A stretch of 64,000 nucleotides of DNA. It comes from Pandoraea bronchicola (GTDB taxonomy: Bacteria > Pseudomonadota > Gammaproteobacteria > Burkholderiales > Burkholderiaceae). Positions 11,601-20,498 of this stretch are shown piece by piece. Location: contig NZ_CABPST010000005.1 of NCBI RefSeq assembly GCF_902459805.1, forward strand, positions 62,001-126,000. Reading direction: 5' to 3'. Within the stretch, counting starts at the first letter, position 1; every line of letters begins with the position of its first letter. The notes below the pieces were generated by a model that saw nothing but the letters and a program-made list of their open reading frames with translations, ran no database searches and had not been told where the DNA came from. A program made the position numbers and the translations under genes.

Positions 11601-11629
11601 ATGGCTGACGTGCTGCGCTCATCCTGGGC

Positions 11630-12730
11630 CTATCCCCGCGCTGACACATCGGTTGTGGTGCCGCCCGGCGCCGTCGGCAAGCCTCGCATCGTGAGTTGGT
11701 TGCGCAGCCGCTGCGTCGCGATGTGCGGTGGCTTCGACGACATCAACGTGGCCAGCGCTGTGAAGGCCTGCGTGTTTGACGCCGGCAGCGCCGCCGCATC
11801 CATCACTTCCGCGTGGCGCATCTCCCAGTGGCGCTCGCCGAGTTGCTCGATGCCGAGGGTGAGCTTGACCCATTCGTCGGTGCCAAGTCCGACCGAGGAC
11901 GGCAAATCGGATCGCACCATCGCCTGATGCATCGGCAGGCCGTTGGCGCACCCCACGCGAAGCATCCACTCGGTGCTCGCACGCGTGGGCAGAACGCGAG
12001 ATCCCTGATGCAGGCGCTCGCACACCTTCCCGATGAACGTGGCGGGCGACTCCAGTTCGTCGCACGCTCTGGACCACTCCTTCTTGCCAGCGAGCGCGGG
12101 GTGGCCCGTCCACCGCCTGGCGGTGTCCGCGACGATGGTCGTTACGTCGTCACGGCTCGTTTCGAACGGCACCGTACCGTTGCGCCCGCCCGTCCCGAGT
12201 AACGACCCATTCACGATATCGCGGCAAATCTGTGCGCGCTCGCTGCGGTCGTCGGGCATGCAGACCGGGTGATGGCGACCGTCCAGCGACCCGAGCCGCG
12301 CATTGATGTTGTACGCACTGGCGCAGACATGAAGGGTTTCTATAGCGGACGCGCTCAGCACCGGTTGCACGCCACGCGTTACGCCGCTCGTGGGGGCAGC
12401 CAATGGCGTCTGGGGAAGATCGGTAGTGTGCACGTCGGCGGGCACCGCAAGGAACGCATCAGAGGATTTCCCGGGTGAGGCTTCGGATTGCGCCGAAGCG
12501 CCCAGGAAATCGTCGCCGAATGCCTTGTTCATGCTTTGCGGCACCGGCATGGCGCGCGTATCGCGTACCGTCCAGGGGTGCGCTACCGCCTCGGCGCGGG
12601 CGTTCGCAATGCGCACCAGCGGGATGCCGGCGGCATTGGCGAGTCCTGCCCCCTGATCGAGCACGATCGGTGCCGGTGCCGAAATGTTGCCCATACCGGG
12701 CGAGTAATGGGATGCCTGTATGCCATTCAT
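11630..12730 (-). CDS. Unrecognised 366-residue protein
   Basis: I do not recognise this protein. The start at 12730 has a GAGGA ribosome site about ten bases ahead; the frame opens at 12871 but without such a site. There is no signal peptide and no membrane segment. Residues 1-125 are low in predicted structure and rich in Ala, Pro, Ser and Gln. Residues 130-345 look globular, with several Trp and Cys residues (for example CASAYNINARLGSLDG and CMPDDRSERAQICRDIV). A disordered Ser/Ala-rich N terminus before a globular region is common in type III secretion effectors, but nothing else here supports that role. It converges with thiC and sits alone. Confidence 0.7.
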   Translation of the reverse strand: MNGIQASHYSPGMGNISAPAPIVLDQGAGLANAAGIPLVRIANARAEAVAHPWTVRDTRAMPVPQSMNKAFGDDFLGASAQSEASPGKSSDAFLAVPADVHTTDLPQTPLAAPTSGVTRGVQPVLSASAIETLHVCASAYNINARLGSLDGRHHPVCMPDDRSERAQICRDIVNGSLLGTGGRNGTVPFETSRDDVTTIVADTARRWTGHPALAGKKEWSRACDELESPATFIGKVCERLHQGSRVLPTRASTEWMLRVGCANGLPMHQAMVRSDLPSSVGLGTDEWVKLTLGIEQLGERHWEMRHAEVMDAAALPASNTQAFTALATLMSSKPPHIATQRLRNQLTMRGLPTAPGGTTTDVSARG

Positions 12731-13199
12731 CGTCGTGCAGTCCTCAGAAAAGAGAAGCGTGGCCCATCGCCACGGCTTCGACACGGCGTCGAAGCGGCTT
12801 TCACGATGCCCGAGGGGGTGAACGCCCATTGTCGGTTCTGTACACGAGGTCTCGCAGCTCGGGTAAGGCACCGCCCGGACGTAGACAGCGACGCTCAGCC
12901 CCCGGCCGGCCTGACAGGAAGCGCTGTCGGCCTGCCCCGAACTTATGGCATGCTATCGGACAGCGGTACAGCCGACGCGGCTGACGCGGCCCGCCAGACG
13001 GGGCACACGGCACATTTCGCTCGCCGTTGGCACCGGAACGGGGACGCGCTTCCCGCGCTCCCGCCCGAAAGCATCTCAAAATGATGGCCCACCGGCCTTG
13101 TTTTGAAATGTTTCCCTGCTACCGGCCCCTTCCCCGTGCGAACGGGTCCGGCCTGCGTCGCGGCAATGTACCCGCTCTCGCACTTTCAGGGATAACAAT
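12731..13199. other. Intergenic gap without a supportable gene
   Basis: These 469 bases separate two divergent starts. Open frames exist on both strands, but their products are Arg/Pro-rich and resemble translated GC-rich non-coding DNA. The right end, just before 13200, carries an AGGGAT ribosome site for the next gene. No palindrome or repeat stands out. Confidence 0.5.
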
Positions 13200-14537
13200 A
13201 TGAGTGGTTACGGTTTTCTTTTCAGTATCTTCTTGCTGGTTCTGGTGAGCGCCTTCTTTTCCGCCGCCGAAATCTCTCTGACCGCCGCCAAACGCACCAA
13301 GCTGCAGGTGCTCATGGAAAAAGGCGACCTGCAGGCCGTCAAGGTGCTCGCGCTCAAGGAGCAGCCCGGCAATTTCTTCACCGTCGTGCAGATCGGCGTC
13401 AATGCGGTTGCCGTGCTTGGCGGGGTGCTGGGCGAGAGCTTCCTGACCAGTTACCTGTTCGGCTGGCTCTCGACGTTTACCGATCAGGCGCTCGCCTTGC
13501 GGCTCTCCGGCATCGGCTCGTTCCTGTTCATCACGATCGCCTTCATCCAGTTCGCCGATCTGATTCCCAAGCGCCTCGCGATGGTCAATCCCGAGCGGGT
13601 CGCCACGGCCATCATCGATCCGATGCTGCTATGCCTGAAGGTCCTGCGCCCGCTCGTCTATCTGTTCAACGGGGTGGCGAACATATTCCTGCGCATGTTC
13701 AAGCTCCCCACCCATGCCATCGAGAACATCACCTCGGAAGACATTGCGGCCATGGTCGGCGCAGGGGCGCAAGCGGGTGTGGTCCGCAAACAGGAACTCC
13801 ACTTGATCGAAAACGTGTTCGAGCTGGAATCGCGCACGGTCGGCTCGGTCATGACGTTTCGCGACGACGTGGTGTACTTCACCATCGCGGAAGACGAGCG
13901 CAGCATCCGCCAGAAGATGATCGAAAGCCCGCACTCGAAATATCTCGTGTGCCGCGACGAGATCGACAACGTGCTTGGCTACGTCGACTCGAAGGATTTG
14001 CTCCAGCGTATTGCCAGCGAAGATCTGTCGAGCGTGATCCGCAATCTGGATCGGCTCTATGCGAAGAAACTGCTGGTCATTCCCGACACGCTCAATCTGT
14101 CCGAAGCGCTTGCGCGCTTCAAGGAAACCCGCGAGGGCTTTGCCGTCATCATCAACGAATACGGTCTGGTCGTGGGCGTGGTGACGCTTAACGATATCGT
14201 GGGCGCGCTCATGGGCGACGTCATTCACCCTGCCGACGAAGATCAGATCGTGCAACGCGACGAGCACTCGTGGCTCGTCGACGGCGTGACCTCGGTCGAA
14301 GACGTGAAAAAGGCGCTCGATATCGACGAACTTCCCGGCGAAGGCGAGTTTGAAACCATCGCCGGGTTCATGATTTATCAGCTCAAGCGCATTCCGAAAA
14401 AATCCGAAGCGACCGAGGCTGCCGGCTACAAGTTCGAAGTGGTCGACATCGACAATTACAAGATCGACCAGTTACTCGTCACACGTTTGGGCTCGGTGGC
14501 CGAGGCCGCTATCGCAGCGTCGAAGCCGGCATCGTAG
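13200..14537 (+). CDS. Hemolysin family (CNNM-CBS-CorC/HlyC) membrane protein
   Basis: This 445-residue protein has the CNNM/DUF21 transmembrane domain at residues 1-195 (starting GFLFSIFLLVLVSAFFSAAE, with the conserved SAAEISL and the FADLIPKRLA segment), a CBS-domain pair at about 205-335 and the C-terminal CorC/HlyC domain at about 350-435. The family is linked to divalent-cation homeostasis, mainly magnesium or cobalt efflux or tolerance; the old name hemolysin is not a functional statement. The start has a CAGGGAT ribosome site. Its last 29 bases overlap the 3' end of recD on the other strand. Confidence 0.92.
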   Translation: MSGYGFLFSIFLLVLVSAFFSAAEISLTAAKRTKLQVLMEKGDLQAVKVLALKEQPGNFFTVVQIGVNAVAVLGGVLGESFLTSYLFGWLSTFTDQALALRLSGIGSFLFITIAFIQFADLIPKRLAMVNPERVATAIIDPMLLCLKVLRPLVYLFNGVANIFLRMFKLPTHAIENITSEDIAAMVGAGAQAGVVRKQELHLIENVFELESRTVGSVMTFRDDVVYFTIAEDERSIRQKMIESPHSKYLVCRDEIDNVLGYVDSKDLLQRIASEDLSSVIRNLDRLYAKKLLVIPDTLNLSEALARFKETREGFAVIINEYGLVVGVVTLNDIVGALMGDVIHPADEDQIVQRDEHSWLVDGVTSVEDVKKALDIDELPGEGEFETIAGFMIYQLKRIPKKSEATEAAGYKFEVVDIDNYKIDQLLVTRLGSVAEAAIAASKPAS

Positions 14538-16665
14538 CCAATACCTCCCTCAACCGGTCGGTCAATCCGCCATCGCGCTGCGTCGGCCGCGCGATGGCCG
14601 ACGCAATCACCGGCCACGGCGCGTAAAGCCATGCCTGACGACGTGCCCGGGTCACCCCCGTGTAGATCAGCTCGCGCGACAGCACCCGGCTCGCCTGCTC
14701 CGGCAGCACCATCGCCACGCGCTCGAATTCCGAACCCTGCGACTTGTGGATCGTCATGGCGAACGCCGTTTCATGCGCAGGCAGGCTAGCGGGCGAGTAG
14801 AGGCGATACGCGCCGTCCGGCGTCGCGAACGCCACACGCAGCGTGCCGGACGGGCCGAGGGGTAACGCGATGCCGATATCGCCATTGAACAGGTTCAGCG
14901 CGTACTCGTTCTGCGTCACCAACACCGGGCGCCCCGCGAACCACGCGCCGCCCCCCGCCCCGAGCGCGGCTCCCGCCCGGCGGGCCAGCAGCGCCGTGAG
15001 TTGCGCGCCGAGGAACTCGACACCTCGCCGTCCGCCTCGGGTCGCACACAAGACGCGGAACTGGCCGAACGCCGAGAATACCGGTTGCGCAACCATGGAG
15101 ATATCGGCAGGGGTCGCCGCCGCCGGGTCGCCAAGTTGTCCGATCGTCGTCACCGCTTCCGCGAGCGCATCGAGATACGCCGAATAGCCGTCGGCCAGCG
15201 CGCTCAGATTGGCGGGTGACAACTGTATGCCGCCATCCTCGCAAAGCATCACGCGGTCTGCGCCCGCCTCATCCCCTCTCGGCTCTCTCTCTGCTCGCGC
15301 TGCCCCCCATTCCGATCCTGCGGCGGCCAAGCGCGTATCGCGCTCGCTGTCGGGGAGGGTGAACTCCTTGCGCGCCTCGATGACCTTGCCCGCCTTGATG
15401 GCGGTGGCCAGACGGCCAATGGCCGAATGAGCGCCGAATCGATAGGTGCGCTCCAGCCACACGACGGCGTCTTCGAGACCCTGCGACGCTCGCGCGTCTG
15501 GTCCTGCCACGCCCTGTTTGCCGTTGGCGCTTGCCGCCAGCGGCCCTGACCGGGGCGGTTCGTTCGCAGGCCATTCGAGGGCAGATAACAGGCGCAAGCG
15601 CATGTCCGGGGAAAACGCACGTTGTGCACTCAGTTCCCCGAAGACGGCTCCCGCCTCGACCGCTGCCAATTGGTCTTTGTCCCCCAACAGGATCAGACGT
15701 GCGCCTTCAGGCACCGCTTCGAGCAACTGCGTGGCCATCGACAAATCGATCATCGATGCCTCATCCACGACAATCAGATCGTAGGGCAGCGGGTTGCCCG
15801 CGTGGTGGCGGAAGCGACGGCCGACCTGTTCCGCAGATTCGGGCAAGACGCCAAGCAACCGGTGCAACGTCACCGCCGCGTCAGGCAGCGCCTGACGTAC
15901 TGATTCCGGGAGATCCTGCCGCGCGCTCAAGGCCTCCTGCATGCGCTGCGCCGCCTTGCCTGTGGGCGCCGCGAGCGCCACCCGCAGGTTGGCATCGCGC
16001 TCCAGCAGGCACGCGAGCAACCCCACTACCGTGGTCGTCTTGCCTGTGCCGGGGCCGCCACTGAGCACCACCAGCGAGCGTTGCAAGGCAAGTGCTGCTG
16101 CCGCCATTTGCCAGTTGGGTTCGCGTTGCCCTTCCGGCGAGGCGAGCACGCCCTCACCAAAGTAGCGCCTCAGACGCGCGCGGTCTTCCGACGTCACCGG
16201 CGTACGCGCGCTCAGCGATAACTTGCGCCCGAGCGCCGCCGCCAGACGAGCCTCATAACCGTAGTATCGCGCGAGATAGAGCCGATCCTGATCGTCGAGC
16301 AGCAACGGGAAGGCGTCGGACTGCGCGTCGCCCGCCAGCGCCGACGCGAGATTGGCCGGGGCGCACAAGCCGCTGGCGAAGAGCGCATCACGCCAGACGG
16401 ACAAGGCCGGTGCATCGCCGGGAAACAGTTCGCCGCTGGCTTGCGCATCCAGCAGATTATCGAGCGGCACGCAGACGTGACCCTCCGCCGTGGCGAGACT
16501 CACCGCAAGCGCGGCACGCCAGACATAGCGGCACGTCACGTCTTCCGCTCCATGCCCGCGCGCGAGCAGCGCCATTCGGCGTGCAAACCCCTGAGCCAGC
16601 CGCACGACACCGCTATCGGCCAGCGAGGCACTGGACGAATCTCCCATATGACGCATATCGCTCAT
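14509..16665 (-). CDS. recD: Exodeoxyribonuclease V subunit alpha, RecD
   Basis: This 718-residue SF1B helicase is the 5'-3' motor of RecBCD, which resects double-strand breaks for RecA loading. The Walker A motif GGPGTGKT is at residues 203-210, the DEASMID Walker B segment follows near 300, and the UvrD-like C-terminal motif with AFAMTIHKSQGSEFERV lies near 665. Escherichia coli RecD has about 608 residues; the extra length here is mainly Ala/Gly/Arg-rich insertions around residues 370-480 and 580. The start overlaps the recB stop as ATGA, so the subunits are translationally coupled. Its 3' end overlaps the convergent CorC-type gene by 29 bases. Confidence 0.95.
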   Translation of the reverse strand: MSDMRHMGDSSSASLADSGVVRLAQGFARRMALLARGHGAEDVTCRYVWRAALAVSLATAEGHVCVPLDNLLDAQASGELFPGDAPALSVWRDALFASGLCAPANLASALAGDAQSDAFPLLLDDQDRLYLARYYGYEARLAAALGRKLSLSARTPVTSEDRARLRRYFGEGVLASPEGQREPNWQMAAAALALQRSLVVLSGGPGTGKTTTVVGLLACLLERDANLRVALAAPTGKAAQRMQEALSARQDLPESVRQALPDAAVTLHRLLGVLPESAEQVGRRFRHHAGNPLPYDLIVVDEASMIDLSMATQLLEAVPEGARLILLGDKDQLAAVEAGAVFGELSAQRAFSPDMRLRLLSALEWPANEPPRSGPLAASANGKQGVAGPDARASQGLEDAVVWLERTYRFGAHSAIGRLATAIKAGKVIEARKEFTLPDSERDTRLAAAGSEWGAARAEREPRGDEAGADRVMLCEDGGIQLSPANLSALADGYSAYLDALAEAVTTIGQLGDPAAATPADISMVAQPVFSAFGQFRVLCATRGGRRGVEFLGAQLTALLARRAGAALGAGGGAWFAGRPVLVTQNEYALNLFNGDIGIALPLGPSGTLRVAFATPDGAYRLYSPASLPAHETAFAMTIHKSQGSEFERVAMVLPEQASRVLSRELIYTGVTRARRQAWLYAPWPVIASAIARPTQRDGGLTDRLREVLATMPASTLR

Positions 16666-19600
16666 GCGCCCTCCCCGTCGGCGGCAGCGGTACCATTGCG
16701 CGCGTCAAGCGACAGCGCTTGTGCCAGCGCCGCGTTTTCGCCCGCAGCGAACAACCGGTCGAGCGCTTCGACCATCTCTCGCGACGGCTTGTCGAAGAAG
16801 ACCCCCGGCACATCGTCACCTGCCAGATGCGCACTGGCCCAGTCAGGCCGAACGCCCCGGACAAAGAGGTAGAGGCTGCCCCCCATATCGCGGTCGTAAT
16901 CGTAGTGAGGCATACGCCGCTGCAAATAGCGGTGCAACGCCAGGGTATAGAGCAGGTATTGGAGGTGATAGCCATGCTCGGCCATCGCTTCGCGCAGGCC
17001 GTCTGCGCCGTAGTTCTCGGGTGCCGTGCCGAGGTAGTTCGACTTCCAGTCGAGAATCCACCACTGACCGCTATGCCGGAACACCAGATCGATGAAGCCC
17101 TTGAGGTAGCCACGCAACACCGTAGCGTCGAGCGGCAGATCCGGGTATCCGAACTGGCGCAACAAGCCACGCAACGCATCCAGCGACACGGCATCGGCCG
17201 GATACGTGAACTCCATTTCGGTGAGCCGCTCCGTCAACGCAACGTCAGCCAGATGCAGGCCGGGACGCAGCGGCGTCGCAAGGGTGTCAGCCAGCATGTT
17301 CATCATCATGGCCCGCCACGTATCGTTGTGTTCGGCACCGCGCCCCGGCGGACGCTCGCGCAGCGCTCGCGAGACAGCATGCGGCCACTGCGCGCGCGAC
17401 TGGAAGTCGGCCAGTTCGAACACACGGTGCAGACTCTCGCCGGCAGCGGGGCCGCGCGGGAAACGAAGAATGTCGTCCAACGGCGGCCAGGCATCGTCGC
17501 CCTCCGGCGGCAAAGCAAACGTCGGCCCGGCATTCGCTTGCGCGTCGTAGTCGGGACGTGTGCGCTCCGGCGCACTGAGCTGACCGCCGCCTAATTGCGG
17601 CCCTGTGTGCATGCCGGCCAACAGGCCCGAGAAGCTGCCAATGCGCCAGACTTCACGCAAAGCCCGCGTACTGGCACGCGTGGTGATTTCGGGTGCCGCG
17701 TCGTGCACGACGCGCGCACCGGCATCCAGTGCAGCGCCTGTCGGCAGCGGCACGACGGCCAGAGGGCCCCCAGCCAATACCTTCCACGCCGACCGGATCG
17801 TCGCCACCCGTTCGTCGGTATCGACCGTCGAGGTGATCCAGGCGTCGAACGCCATGCCCTGTCCCGCGGCCAACCAGTTCAGCATGCCGCCACATGCCTC
17901 TTTCACGCTCCGGCGCGACGAGTAAATGCCCGCCGCCAGATAGCAACGATAAACCGCACGCGTGAGCGCCACGTACAACAGCCGCGCCTGCTCTGCCGAC
18001 TGCTCCTGCCGTAGCGCGGCCGCCGCCGGTGAGCCCTTGCCGGCCGCGTCTGTGAAGTCGATGACCGCGGTCGGGCCGTCGTGATACTCAAGTCCATCGA
18101 GACTTCCGCCGTCACGCACCGCACCGTCCCAAAGGAACGGACAGAAAACCACGCCGTACTCGAGCCCCTTCGATTTGTGAACGGTCACGATCTGCACAAG
18201 ATTCTGATCCGACTCGAGTCGCAATTGGGCTTCCTCGCCGCCACTCACATTGCGTTGCGATGCCAGCCAGCGCAGCAGTGCAGGCATGCCCGGCTGCTCC
18301 GCCCAGCGTGCCTGCGCAAGCTCGGCCAGATGCATGAAGTTCGTCAGACGCCGTTCGCCACCCGACTGCGCAACCAGACGTGCCGCCAGCCCCAGCTCTC
18401 GCATCAGCGTGCGCCACATTGCCGAGAAGCCGCGGTCGCTCCACAACTGACGATAGCGTTGCAATCGCTCGATCCACGCGATCGCTTCCGCATCGGAGGC
18501 TTCGCTGGTCTGCATGCGATACAGGGCCGTTGCATCGAGCCCGAACAATTCGGTGGCGAGCGCCGCACGCAGCGCACGCACGTCGCCGGGTGACTCCACC
18601 GCGCGTAGCACGCGAAGCAGCGTTTCCGCTTCCTCACTCGCAAACACGGAGTCCTGTGTCAGCTCCACACTCCCTACGGCATGTTCCGCGAGCATCGCCT
18701 TCATCAACGCCCCCTGCCGGTGCGTCTGCACGATCACGGCAATGTCGGCCGGGGCGAGCGGCCGCTCGCCCACGCGTACCTCGTGGCGTGACGCGCCCGC
18801 GAGCAAGCGCGCCACCTCGGCGGCCGTGGCACGCGCGCAGGCTTGTTGCGCTTCGTCCTTCGACAGCGGTTCGTCGTCGTCCGGCAGCCACCAGACGGTG
18901 AAGTCGGCGACCTCGCGGACATCGGAGAACGGCGGACGCCGCCGAGCCCCCGGACGCACCGGCGGGTATTCGAGTCCATCGAGCACGAACGCCCGATCGT
19001 TGGCCCCGAACAGACGGTTGCCCGCCTCGATGATGGCCGGCGTCGAGCGCTGATTCACGGCGAGCGTATATGCCGCGTCGGCGTTCTCGCGGGCGGCCAG
19101 ATACGTGTGGAGATCCGCCGCCCGAAAGCTGTAAATCGCCTGCTTCGGGTCGCCGACCATGAACATCGGTCCCGGGGTCTCGTCCGGCGCAGATGTCGCC
19201 CGCTGCCCATACACCGCACTGAAAATGGCGAACTGCAGCGGGTCGGTATCCTGAAACTCGTCGATCAATGCGCAGGGATATCGGGCGCGCAAGGCGTCGG
19301 CCAGATCGGGATGCTGGGTCAGCGCGCGCGCGATATTGCCAAGCAGATCGTCGAACGACACCACGCGCAACTCACGCTTGCGAAGCGCCAGTTGATCGGG
19401 AGCCTGGGTCAGCCACTCGCGCAGAATCCGCAGCCATTGCATCGCGTAACGCTCGTCGGCGTCGGCACGCGCGCGCACGAGAACGTCGGCCATCTCGAAG
19501 AACCGGTGATCCGGTGGCGTCTCGCCCTTCTTGATGTCCTTGGCCAGTCGCGTCGTCGTGAGCAGTTCCGCCTTGGGACTCAGCAGCGCGCCTGCGTCGC

Positions 19601-20498
19601 GTGCATTGAGGTAGCGCTGCCATGCTGATACGGCCTGGGCGAGCGACGTCTCGTGATAGATGTTCTTCTTGTACGACGGCAATGCGGCACGCATCAGATC
19701 TGCAATCACCGAGGCCTCGGCTTCCCAGCAGTCGGAGGCCACCGCATAAGTCGCGAGCAATGCCGAGTCGGGCGACGTTTGCGCGTCGCCGTCCACCGCT
19801 GGGGGCCAACGCAGTTCAGACATCGGCTTCTTCAGACGGCGCGCCAGTTGGTCCGTGAGCGTGCCCGGCGAGCGTTTGCGATCCACCAGCCACGCGGCGA
19901 AACCGTCGTCCTGCGCCGCCAGCGGTTCAACCACACGTCGCCAGAATTCGACCGCCAGATCGTGACGCACGCCGTTGTCGTCCGGCACCAGTTCGTAGGC
20001 GAACGGCAACCCGGCGGCGAATGGCACCTCTGCGAGGGCGCGTTGGCAAAACCCGTGAATCGTATGAATCGATGCCTGATCGAACGCGCGTAACGCGGTT
20101 TGAAGACAGTCGCGAATGGCCTTCGGCGCCATCTCACCGCGATCGATCAACCCCGCGATCATCACGTTGAACAGGGGATCGTCGCTGGCATCGGGATCGA
20201 AGTCCGGAAATTCGTCTTCTGCGTCTTCGTTTGCCGCGTCGTCGTCCTCACCGAAAACCGGCGCCATCGCAGCGACCAGTCCGGCCAGCCGCCCGCGGAT
20301 GCGCTCACGCAACTCGGCTGTGGCGGCATTGGTGAAGGTGACGACGAGAATCTGCTCGACCGTGAGTTGCTTTTCCAGCAGCAAGCGCACGTACAGCGCA
20401 CAGATGTTCCAGGTCTTGCCGGTACCGGCTGACGCCTCGATGAGGCAAACGCCGTCGAGATCGCAACCGAAGACATCGAGGTCGATGAGCTGCGTCAT
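16662..20498 (-). CDS. recB: Exodeoxyribonuclease V subunit beta, RecB
   Basis: This 1278-residue subunit combines a 3'-5' SF1A helicase with the only nuclease of RecBCD. The Walker A motif is in EASAGTGKTW (residues 21-30), the Q-rich helicase motifs follow (LIDEFQDTDPLQF near 410, VGDPKQAIYSFR near 445), and the nuclease active site is intact at the C terminus: Asp1150 and Lys1152 in LDWKSNYLG plus the downstream QYLLY at 1180-1184. An acidic stretch of Asp/Glu residues near 90-115 is a local insertion. Start and stop overlap the neighbouring recC and recD frames by ATGA. Confidence 0.96.
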   Translation of the reverse strand: MTQLIDLDVFGCDLDGVCLIEASAGTGKTWNICALYVRLLLEKQLTVEQILVVTFTNAATAELRERIRGRLAGLVAAMAPVFGEDDDAANEDAEDEFPDFDPDASDDPLFNVMIAGLIDRGEMAPKAIRDCLQTALRAFDQASIHTIHGFCQRALAEVPFAAGLPFAYELVPDDNGVRHDLAVEFWRRVVEPLAAQDDGFAAWLVDRKRSPGTLTDQLARRLKKPMSELRWPPAVDGDAQTSPDSALLATYAVASDCWEAEASVIADLMRAALPSYKKNIYHETSLAQAVSAWQRYLNARDAGALLSPKAELLTTTRLAKDIKKGETPPDHRFFEMADVLVRARADADERYAMQWLRILREWLTQAPDQLALRKRELRVVSFDDLLGNIARALTQHPDLADALRARYPCALIDEFQDTDPLQFAIFSAVYGQRATSAPDETPGPMFMVGDPKQAIYSFRAADLHTYLAARENADAAYTLAVNQRSTPAIIEAGNRLFGANDRAFVLDGLEYPPVRPGARRRPPFSDVREVADFTVWWLPDDDEPLSKDEAQQACARATAAEVARLLAGASRHEVRVGERPLAPADIAVIVQTHRQGALMKAMLAEHAVGSVELTQDSVFASEEAETLLRVLRAVESPGDVRALRAALATELFGLDATALYRMQTSEASDAEAIAWIERLQRYRQLWSDRGFSAMWRTLMRELGLAARLVAQSGGERRLTNFMHLAELAQARWAEQPGMPALLRWLASQRNVSGGEEAQLRLESDQNLVQIVTVHKSKGLEYGVVFCPFLWDGAVRDGGSLDGLEYHDGPTAVIDFTDAAGKGSPAAAALRQEQSAEQARLLYVALTRAVYRCYLAAGIYSSRRSVKEACGGMLNWLAAGQGMAFDAWITSTVDTDERVATIRSAWKVLAGGPLAVVPLPTGAALDAGARVVHDAAPEITTRASTRALREVWRIGSFSGLLAGMHTGPQLGGGQLSAPERTRPDYDAQANAGPTFALPPEGDDAWPPLDDILRFPRGPAAGESLHRVFELADFQSRAQWPHAVSRALRERPPGRGAEHNDTWRAMMMNMLADTLATPLRPGLHLADVALTERLTEMEFTYPADAVSLDALRGLLRQFGYPDLPLDATVLRGYLKGFIDLVFRHSGQWWILDWKSNYLGTAPENYGADGLREAMAEHGYHLQYLLYTLALHRYLQRRMPHYDYDRDMGGSLYLFVRGVRPDWASAHLAGDDVPGVFFDKPSREMVEALDRLFAAGENAALAQALSLDARNGTAAADGEGA

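Noticed and set aside
12801-13079. 92-residue minus-strand frame upstream of the CorC-type gene
   Set aside because: The product is Arg/Pro/Gly-rich, without ribosome site or conserved-looking segment.
16092-17594. 500-residue plus-strand frame across recD and recB
   Set aside because: It runs antisense across the junction of two well-supported genes and shows no family-like sequence.
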